A DNA stretch of 45,416 nucleotides, taken from positions 1-45,416 of the forward strand of contig SFND01000025.1 in assembly GCA_004554245.1 (NCBI GenBank). The letters are read 5' to 3'. Below, in pieces: positions 39,825 to 45,416 of the stretch; position 1 is the first letter of the stretch, and each line of letters opens with the position of its first letter. The DNA comes from Oribacterium sp. GTDB taxonomy: Bacteria; Bacillota_A; Clostridia; Lachnospirales; Lachnospiraceae. The notes under the pieces were generated by a model that saw nothing but the letters and a program-made list of their open reading frames with translations, was not told the origin of the DNA and did no database searches. Both the position numbers and the translations under genes were made by a program.

Positions 39825-39906
39825 CCGCCACGGGTATCTGCAGATGAGTTGCGCATCGGAGAGCTCTTCGGGCGTAGCTCTGCCGTGGATTGGAAACGTC
39901 AGATGG
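39825..39906 (+). promoter_or_regulatory. Structured leader before the dehydratase gene
   Basis: Three nested stems can be read: GACGT (about 39829) with ACGTC (about 39897), CCACGG (39838-39843) with CCGTGG (39881-39886), and AGAGCT (39867-39872 region) with AGCTCT (39874-39879 region). The whole ends about 20 bases before the AGGAGG site of the dehydratase gene. No T-box sequence, no known amino acid leader peptide and no terminator T run were seen. It may be a cis-acting RNA or an extra stem-loop cluster between operons. Confidence 0.4.
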
Positions 39907-39930
39907 GTAGAGTATCAGGAGGATAAGAAA

Positions 39931-41718
39931 ATGAAATTACGTTCACAGGAAGTACGTACACTGGCTCCGGAGAATGATCCGCTGAAGATGGGTATGGGCT
40001 GGAAGGTCGAGGACCTCGGTAAGCCGCAGATCATGGTGGAGAGCACCTTCGGCGACAGCCATCCGGGCAGCGCGCACCTCGATCAGTTCGTGAAGCAGGC
40101 GGTGCAGGCTGTCAACGAAAACGGTGGTAAGGCGGCCCGTTACTTCGCAACCGATATGTGTGATGGCATCGCACAGGGCCATGACGGCATCAATTACTCA
40201 CTCGCACACCGCGATGCGATCACAAACCTCGTGGAGGCACAGGCAAACGCCAGCGTATATGACGGCGGTGTCTTCATCGCAAGCTGTGATAAGTCCATGC
40301 CGGCCATGCTGATGAGCATCGGTCGTCTCAAGGACATGAGTGCCATCGTTGTGACCGGTGGTGTTATGGAGGCGCATACCCTTCCGAAGGAGTACGTCGT
40401 TAACGATCCTGCCTGCGCGATCAACGAGCTTCTGACCCTCGAGCAGATCGGCAAGTTCGACGCCTGGGAGAAGACCGGCGTGATCCCGAACAGCCAGCTC
40501 GATTACTATAAGCACAACGCCTGCCCGAGCTGTGGCGCCTGCTCCTTCATGGGCACCGCCTCCACGATGCAGGTCATGGCAGAGGCCCTCGGGCTGATGC
40601 TTCCGGGCACCGCTCTGATGCCAGCCACTGCTCCGGAGCTCCGGCAGGCAGCGTATGATGCTGGCAAGCAGCTTATGGAGCTTGTGAAGAAGGGCATCAC
40701 CGCAAAGGACATCGTGACGAAGGAGAGCTTCGAGAACGCGATCATGGTCCATGCCGCGATTTCCGGTTCGACCAATGCAACCATGCATCTTCCGGCCATC
40801 GCACATGAGTTCGGCATCGAGATCGATGCGGAGACCTTCGACCGTATGCACCGTGGCGCACATTATCTTCTGAACATCCGTCCGTCCGGCGACTGGCCTG
40901 CACAGTACTTCTACTATGCAGGTGGCGTGCCACGCGTCATGGAGGAGATCAAGTCGATGCTCCACCTCGACGTCATGACCGTCACCGGCAAGACCCTCGG
41001 TGAGAACCTCGAGGAGCTGAAGAAGAACGGCTTCTACGAGCACTGCGATGAGATCCTGAAGGAGAAGACGGCTGGACTGAACCGTGAGGTTACCCGCGAG
41101 GATATCATCCACAGCTTCGATAACGCAAAGGGCACCAACGGCAGCATCGCCATCCTCAAGGGGAACCTGGCACCAGAGGGCTGTGTCATCAAGCATACGG
41201 CCTGCCCGAAGGAGATGATGAAGGCGACGCTGACCGCGAAGCCATATGACAGTGAGGAAGCCTGCATTGCCGCCGTACTTGACGGTGAAGTGAAGCCGGG
41301 CGATGCGATCTTCATCCGCTACGAGGGACCGCGAGGCAGCGGCATGCCGGAGATGTTCTACACCGGTGAGGCGATCTGCGCGGATCCGAAGCTCGCATCC
41401 AGTGTCGCACTAATCACGGATGGTCGTTTCTCCGGCGCGAGCCGTGGTCCGGTGATCGGACATGTCAGCCCGGAGGCCGCGGTCGGCGGACCGATCGCCC
41501 TCGTGGAGAAGGGCGATCTCATCCAGATCGATGTGGAGCAGCGCCTGCTCGCCATCGTCGGTGTCAAGGGTGAGAAGAAGACGCCGGAAGAGATGGAGGC
41601 CATCCTCGCCGAGCGTCGCGCGAAGTGGCAGCCGAAGCCACAGAAGTACACGAAGGGCCTGCTGAAGCTCTATGCTCAGCACGCCGTCAGCCCGATGAAG
41701 GGCGCATACATGGAGTGA
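39931..41718 (+). CDS. ilvD: IlvD/Edd family dehydratase, probably dihydroxy-acid dehydratase
   Basis: 595 residues. Iron-sulfur ligands are visible in ASCDKSMPAMLM and NACPSCGACSFMGTA, and TDGRFSGASRGPVIGHVSPEA is the diagnostic C-terminal motif. DHAD makes the 2-keto acid precursors of valine, leucine and isoleucine. The sequence departs from ordinary IlvD: the N-terminus (GMGWKVEDLGKPQIMVESTF) and CDKSMP in place of CDKxxPG point to a divergent clade, so a sugar-acid dehydratase role cannot be excluded, especially after a galactoside operon. The start at 39931 follows AGGAGG; the upstream frame from 39811 is untranslated leader. No other ilv genes are nearby. Confidence 0.8.
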   Translation: MKLRSQEVRTLAPENDPLKMGMGWKVEDLGKPQIMVESTFGDSHPGSAHLDQFVKQAVQAVNENGGKAARYFATDMCDGIAQGHDGINYSLAHRDAITNLVEAQANASVYDGGVFIASCDKSMPAMLMSIGRLKDMSAIVVTGGVMEAHTLPKEYVVNDPACAINELLTLEQIGKFDAWEKTGVIPNSQLDYYKHNACPSCGACSFMGTASTMQVMAEALGLMLPGTALMPATAPELRQAAYDAGKQLMELVKKGITAKDIVTKESFENAIMVHAAISGSTNATMHLPAIAHEFGIEIDAETFDRMHRGAHYLLNIRPSGDWPAQYFYYAGGVPRVMEEIKSMLHLDVMTVTGKTLGENLEELKKNGFYEHCDEILKEKTAGLNREVTREDIIHSFDNAKGTNGSIAILKGNLAPEGCVIKHTACPKEMMKATLTAKPYDSEEACIAAVLDGEVKPGDAIFIRYEGPRGSGMPEMFYTGEAICADPKLASSVALITDGRFSGASRGPVIGHVSPEAAVGGPIALVEKGDLIQIDVEQRLLAIVGVKGEKKTPEEMEAILAERRAKWQPKPQKYTKGLLKLYAQHAVSPMKGAYME

Positions 41719-41899
41719 TGTCGCTTCTTAGCAATGCAGACGCGATGAACTCGGATGAAGGCCCTACCGAAGGACCGAGTCAACCCATATCAAAATACTC
41801 AAGTATTTCACGACGTAAGGCATACGTTAGTTGTCATGGATATGTTGGTATCCAGTTAAGCGCACAGATCGGACGGAACGTTCGGAAGTGAACGACATT
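41719..41899. other. Convergent intergenic stretch without gene
   Basis: About 180 bp after the dehydratase stop. No coding signal. A small palindrome CGGAACGTTCGG-like sequence lies near 41874-41884. The end is taken up by the long palindrome listed next. Confidence 0.5.
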
Positions 41900-41931
41900 A
41901 AGGCCCCGGCGGGATATCCCGCCGGGGCCTT
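41900..41931. terminator. Perfect 32-bp GC-rich palindrome between convergent genes
   Basis: AAGGCCCCGGCGGGAT (41900-41915) is followed by its exact reverse complement, with no loop bases. It lies between the convergent dehydratase and rmd genes. There is no long T run on either side, yet a stem this strong probably stops or pauses transcription from both sides. Confidence 0.65.
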
Positions 41932-41945
41932 GACGTCGATCTACA

Positions 41946-42869
41946 TTATTTCAGAAATGCTTCGTACATTTCTTTCAGTGCGTCGTAAACGCTGTATTCC
42001 GGGGTCCAGCCGAGTTCTTCGGTGATGCGGCTGTGGTCGCAGCAGATGCGCGGCTGGTCGGACGGACGGAAGCGTGCCGGGTCGACTTCGATGGAGATCG
42101 ACTGGTGGCTGAGCTTCGTGACGTACTGAAGCAGCTCCGTCAGGTTATATGCCGTGCCGGAGCCGACGTTATAGATGGCGCGGCAGTCGTCATGCTCGAC
42201 GATCATGCGGTATGCGCGGACGATGTCCTTCACGTGGCTGAAGTCGCGCTCGATGTTGAGGTTGCCGACCTGGATGGTACCTGGCTGTCCGCTCTTCTCG
42301 ATCTCCGCCACCTGCTTACAGAAGCTTGGGAGGACGAAGGAATCGCGCTGGCCGACGCCGGTGTGATTAAACGGACGCACGCAGTAGACCTGAAGTCCAT
42401 AGTGCGCGCGGTAGAGCGCCGCGAAATTTTCCTGCGTCACCTTCGAGATGCCATACGGGTTGCTGGCGTTGAGCTCCGTTTCCTCATCGATCGCCTGCTC
42501 TGTGATCACGTACTCCTCGCTGGAGCCGACGAAGAGGATGCGCGGCTTCTTCTCTGCCTTTCGTGCGGCCTCGAGGATGTTGAGCGCACCGACCACGTTC
42601 ACCTCGATCGTCGTCTGCGGGATGCCCCACGAAGCCCCGACGCTGCTGATGGCGGCGAGGTTAATGACGACGTCCGGGCCGACAGCATTGACCAGCGATT
42701 CAACTTCTTCCGCGTTCAGAAGATCCGCCGGGTGGAACGCGACCTCCGGCGGCAGCTGCCCGCGCGTGGCCTTATCACTCCCGACCACGGCGTAGCCATG
42801 CTCGAGAAACTCGCGCGAGAGGTAGCTTCCGACGAAGCCGCCCGCGCCAAAAATCAGGACTTTTTCCAT
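41946..42869 (-). CDS. NAD-dependent epimerase/reductase, probably GDP-4-dehydro-6-deoxymannose reductase
   Basis: 307 residues, extended SDR family. Rossmann motif GAGGFVGSYL (about 7-16); catalytic YxxxK in NPYGISK (about 137-143) with upstream Ser (VGSSEEY). RPFNHTGVGQ and RDFSHVKDIV fit the Rmd group, which reduces the GDP-4-keto-6-deoxymannose made by Gmd to GDP-D-rhamnose. Other products (GDP-6-deoxytalose) are possible; fucose synthase is less likely since its typical sequence is not seen. It follows gmd after 119 bp on the same strand. GGAG lies eight bases before the chosen ATG at 42869. Confidence 0.82.
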   Translation of the reverse strand: MEKVLIFGAGGFVGSYLSREFLEHGYAVVGSDKATRGQLPPEVAFHPADLLNAEEVESLVNAVGPDVVINLAAISSVGASWGIPQTTIEVNVVGALNILEAARKAEKKPRILFVGSSEEYVITEQAIDEETELNASNPYGISKVTQENFAALYRAHYGLQVYCVRPFNHTGVGQRDSFVLPSFCKQVAEIEKSGQPGTIQVGNLNIERDFSHVKDIVRAYRMIVEHDDCRAIYNVGSGTAYNLTELLQYVTKLSHQSISIEVDPARFRPSDQPRICCDHSRITEELGWTPEYSVYDALKEMYEAFLK

Positions 42870-42988
42870 ATACTTCTCCATATAAATCACATGAGCAGGC
42901 CGACGTTTCGATCTGCGCCGCCTGCCCATGCTCCTGTTTCTCTGTTCACTCCGATGGCCCTGCCGGCCATTCCTGTCGACGTCCGATC

Positions 42989-44023
42989 TTACTGGAGCCC
43001 CGCTTCCTTCTTCGCGAGCTGAAGATCGTGCTCGGCCATGATCTGGCAGAGCTCCTCGTAGCTGGTCTTCTGCGGATTCCAGCCGAGCTTGGTTCTTGCC
43101 TTCGTCGGGTCACCTAAGAGGTTTACGACGTCAGTCGGACGGTACCATTTCGGGTTCACGCTGACGAGCATCTTACCGGTCTTCTTATCGTAGCCCTTCT
43201 CGTCGATGCCCTCGCCGCGCCACTCGAGCTCGATGCCATCATGCGCAAATGCAAGCGTGGTGAACTCACGAACGGTGTGCTGCACGCCGGTTGCGATGAC
43301 GTAATCATCCGGCTCGTCCTGCTGGAGAATCAGCCACATGCACTCGACGTAGTCCTTCGCGTAACCCCAGTCACGGAGGGAATCCAGGTTGCCGAGCTCG
43401 AGGTGATCCTGGAGACCGCAGGCGATACGACCGGCTGCGAGTGTGATCTTACGAGTGACGAAATTGTCACCGCGGCGCTCAGACTCGTGGTTGAAAAGGA
43501 TGCCGTTGCAGGCGAAGATGCCGTAGGCGTCACGGTACTGACGCATCATCCAGAAGCCGTACTGCTTCGCAACCGCATACGGGCTAAATGGATGGAACGG
43601 GGTCGTCTCGGACTGTGGAACCGCCTCGACCTTACCGAAGAGCTCGGAAGTGGATGCCTGGTAAACACGACAGGTCTTATCGAGACCCGCGGTGTGTACG
43701 GCCTCGAGGATACGAAGCACACCGAGCGCGTCGACGTCACCGGTGTACTCGGCAGCCTCGAAGGACACCTGTACATGGGACTGCGCCGCGAGGTTATAGA
43801 TCTCGTCCGGCTTCACCTGAAGCACGATGCGGATGATGCTGGAGGAGTCGGACAGATCGCCCTCATGGATGATCAGCCGATCGAGGATGTGGTCGATGCG
43901 CTCAGTCGTGGAAACCGACGCACGACGAATGATGCCGTGCACCTCGTAGCCCTTCTCCAGCAGAAGCTCTGCAAGATAGGAACCATCCTGACCTGTGATA
44001 CCTGTAATTAACGCCTTTTTCAT
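42989..44023 (-). CDS. gmd: GDP-mannose 4,6-dehydratase
   Basis: 344 residues. GITGQDGSYLAELLLEKGYEVHG is the N-terminal NADP site; STSELFGK carries the catalytic Thr/Ser-Glu and YAVAKQYGFW the Tyr-x3-Lys. VNPKWYRPTDVVNLLGDPTKAR and LGWNPQKTSYEEL close the protein as in all Gmd. It turns GDP-D-mannose into GDP-4-keto-6-deoxy-D-mannose, the starting point for GDP-rhamnose or GDP-fucose. CAGGAGAC is well placed before the ATG. First gene of a two-gene operon; the product probably goes into a surface polysaccharide. Confidence 0.96.
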   Translation of the reverse strand: MKKALITGITGQDGSYLAELLLEKGYEVHGIIRRASVSTTERIDHILDRLIIHEGDLSDSSSIIRIVLQVKPDEIYNLAAQSHVQVSFEAAEYTGDVDALGVLRILEAVHTAGLDKTCRVYQASTSELFGKVEAVPQSETTPFHPFSPYAVAKQYGFWMMRQYRDAYGIFACNGILFNHESERRGDNFVTRKITLAAGRIACGLQDHLELGNLDSLRDWGYAKDYVECMWLILQQDEPDDYVIATGVQHTVREFTTLAFAHDGIELEWRGEGIDEKGYDKKTGKMLVSVNPKWYRPTDVVNLLGDPTKARTKLGWNPQKTSYEELCQIMAEHDLQLAKKEAGLQ

Positions 44024-44145
44024 ATATGTCTCCTGTTCTTTCTATAGAAGAATCTCATTTTCATGTGTGACCCGGATAGACGTTCGCGCCGTCAGGCCAT
44101 ACTTTCACATAGTGTATCACATGTCAGCGAGGATTCCATACCTTA

Positions 44146-44911
44146 AGACGAAAAAAGTGCCTGGAAGGCGCTGAAAAGGCTGAAAAGGCTACTGTCCGTA
44201 GCCCATGGCTTCCTGCAGGGGCGGAATATCGAGTTTATCGTCGAGCGCGCCACGCCGACGGCGAAGTATGTTTACGCAGACGAGCTCCGCATCCGCGAGG
44301 TGCTGATCAACATCCTCAGTAACGCCATCAAGTTCACGAAGGATGGTGGCACGATCCGCTTCGAGGTGAAGGACCAGCCGGTCGGAGACGGGAAGCACGT
44401 CGAGGTGCACTACCGCATCTCGGACACTGGCATCGGCATGAGTGAAGAGTACCAGAAGCATCTCTACGAGGAATTCTCACAGGAGAGTGACGGTGCCCGC
44501 ACGAACTATAAGGGTACGGGCCTCGGTATGGTCATCACGAAGCGCTACGTCGACATGATGCACGGCGAGATCCATGTGAAGAGCCAGCAGGGCGTCGGCA
44601 CAACCTTCACCGTCGAGCTACCGCTTCAGATCGCAGACGTCGCGCCGGCTGGAAGCTACGACCTCATCCTCATGGACATCATGATGCCGAAGCAGAACGG
44701 CTACGAAGCGACTCAGGCGATCCGCAGCATGTCCGACCGCCCGGATGGTCGGACGATTCCGATCATCGCCATGACCGCGAACGCCTTCGCCGAGGACATC
44801 GCCGCCGCCCACGCCGCCGGCATGAACGGCCACCTCGCGAAGCCGATCGACATAGACGAAGTCGTGAAGGTCATCTGCCGGGTATTAACAGGGTCTATGA
44901 ACATGCTCTGA
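44146..44911 (+). pseudogene. Remnant of a hybrid histidine kinase
   Basis: An open frame without a plausible start (runs from a TAA near 44144) reads NIEFIVERATPTAKYVYADE, then LRIREVLINILSNAIKFTKDGG, the N-box of a HATPase. DTGIGM, then GTGLGMVITKRYVDMMHG complete that domain. It then jumps into the middle of a receiver domain: SYDLILMDIMMPKQNGYEATQAI onward to PIDIDEVV. The sensor, the His-containing dimerisation domain and the first half of the receiver (with its acidic pair) are missing. This is an internally deleted gene end. The codon use is that of the core genome. It may still be translated from the GTG at 44300 but cannot signal normally. Confidence 0.75.
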
Positions 44912-44963
44912 CTGTACGTGCAAAATCTGAAAAAATCAGTTCCGTTTCAGCTTTTTCTGCGCT

Positions 44964-44969
44964 ATAATA
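44964..44969 (+). promoter_or_regulatory. -10 box of the tRNA-Ala gene
   Basis: TATAAT, 13 bases before the mature tRNA 5' end. The -35 position (44941-44946, TTCCGT) is weak. Confidence 0.65.
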
Positions 44970-44982
44970 TACAGCTGTAGCG

Positions 44983-45058
44983 GGGACATAGCTCAGTTGG
45001 GAGAGCGTTGCGTTCGCAACGCAAAGGTCGCGGGTTCGAATCCCGTTGTCTCCACCAA
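44983..45058 (+). tRNA. tRNA-Ala (anticodon CGC)
   Basis: 76 bases including an encoded CCA end. Acceptor stem GGGGACA with TGTCTCC, with the G3-U70 wobble pair that identifies alanine tRNAs. D arm AGCTCAGTTGGGAGAGC; anticodon stem TTGCG/CGCAA around TTCGCAA, anticodon CGC, reading GCG. T arm GCGGG TTCGAAT CCCGT. All invariant bases are present. Confidence 0.97.
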
Positions 45059-45064
45059 ATAGTG

Positions 45065-45113
45065 CAAATCCGAACTCATTCTTTTTCGTGAAGCACTGTG
45101 TCGGATTTGTTTT
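45065..45113 (+). terminator. Probable terminator of the tRNA gene
   Basis: CAAATCCGA (45065-45073) pairs with TCGGATTTG (45101-45109), followed by TTTTC. The loop is long (27 bases). Confidence 0.6.
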
Positions 45114-45131
45114 CATAGTAGAGGACGTAGG

Positions 45132-45398
45132 TTAAACTTCGTCCTCTTTTTTAGGTGTCTCGTAAGTAAGAGCCTGTTTGGAATCTCCAATGCCAGCAGT
45201 GGTCGGGTCAGTCACGATACCGATAATCGTGAGGACTGCGAACAGGGCATTTACGACTGCCAACAGCTTGTCTCCCAGCTCACCCAAATCGAGAGTGTAA
45301 CCGAAGACAGCGGCAATCACCTGTACCAGCAGAAGCACCGCCGGAATCAGAGCAATCCAAAAGTTCTTGTTTTTGATACGCACTTTCCAGTTAATCAT
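45132..45398 (-). CDS. Phage holin, phi-LC3 family
   Basis: 88 residues. INWKVRIKNKNFWIALIPAVLLLVQVIAAVFG is the typical start of phi-LC3-type holins; the second hydrophobic segment is ALFAVLTIIGIVTDPTTAGIGDS, with the TDPTT.G..DS motif of the family, and the tail is charged. Holins form the membrane lesions that let endolysin reach the wall. AAGGAGG is eight bases before the ATG at the very window end. Its 3' end points to the tRNA gene, so this is the edge of a prophage whose rest lies to the right of the window. Confidence 0.93.
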   Translation of the reverse strand: MINWKVRIKNKNFWIALIPAVLLLVQVIAAVFGYTLDLGELGDKLLAVVNALFAVLTIIGIVTDPTTAGIGDSKQALTYETPKKEDEV

Positions 45399-45416
45399 GT
45401 TGATTTCCTCCTTAAA

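Noticed and set aside
39811..39930. N-terminal extension of the dehydratase from an upstream ATG
   Set aside because: AGGAGG lies at the expected distance before 39931, the extension has no family similarity, and its DNA forms nested stems typical of a leader.
44895..45116. 73-codon minus-strand frame across the tRNA gene containing GDNGIRTRDLCVANATLSQL
   Set aside because: This is the well-known false protein obtained by translating the antisense strand of a tRNA gene. It is not a gene.

Overview
The window looks like a chromosomal segment of an anaerobic Clostridia bacterium, most likely Lachnospiraceae. The core genes are fairly GC-rich, Shine-Dalgarno sequences are strong (AGGAGG, AAAGGAG), and the gene content fits: the rpmE-yqhQ-prmC-prfA block, DUF6472 and DUF1653 small proteins, a group B [FeFe] hydrogenase, YesM/YesN regulators and a phi-LC3-type holin. 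The genus cannot be fixed from the sequence alone.

Layout, left to right. 0.3-1.7 kb: an AlbA_2/ATP-binding regulator behind a duplicated promoter-like repeat. 1.8-11.8 kb: a translation and nucleic-acid maintenance block (L31, YqhQ, PrmC, RF1, a secreted GH18/SH3 protein, Sua5, dCMP deaminase, endonuclease III, a DUF6472 protein, TrmL). 12-13.9 kb: an anchored extracytoplasmic protein with two DxDxDG loops. 13.9-16.9 kb: a Zn/Cd efflux operon (ArsR sensor, detached HMA protein, P1B-2 ATPase). 16.9-20.9 kb: DUF1653, an AAA/DUF4143 ATPase, an orphan AzlD and a pair of half-size chromate transporters. 21.4-23.9 kb: [FeFe] hydrogenase and a histidine phosphatase, converging on a large hairpin element. 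24.1-25.5 kb: a low-GC pilin patch with one intact prepilin gene and one headless C-terminal piece. 25.6-26.7 kb: a diguanylate cyclase. 26.8-30.9 kb: a GntR/ABC-2 exporter operon whose permease gene is frame-broken. 30.9-39.8 kb: an alpha-galactoside utilisation locus, with divergent YesM/YesN genes facing a binding protein, two permeases and a GH36 alpha-galactosidase. 39.9-41.7 kb: an IlvD/Edd dehydratase. 41.9-44.0 kb: a gmd-rmd operon for a GDP-6-deoxyhexose. 44.1-45.4 kb: a hybrid histidine kinase remnant, tRNA-Ala(CGC) and the edge of a prophage (holin).

The most unusual signal is not a protein. A family of structured repeats is scattered over the first 26 kb. Two copies (22970-23213 and 25243-25493) are complete, about 245-250 bp, in opposite orientation. 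Each is a long nested hairpin with two distinct outer half-arms and an inner 76-bp module of identical length. The paired arms differ between the copies but stay complementary within each copy, so structure rather than primary sequence seems to be kept. Single half-arms sit directly in front of the ribosome binding sites of prfA (4828-4893) and the dCMP deaminase gene (9245-9311), and in the leader of the first gene (120-185). A separate REP-like family with a GGGGTCTGACCCC core occurs three times.

A second theme is the presence of low-complexity, acidic or Ala/Thr/Gly-rich insertions in otherwise ordinary enzymes (PrmC, TrmL, the metal ATPase, one ChrA, the ABC permease tail and the GntR tail). 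All assignments come from reading motifs by eye; no database search was run.
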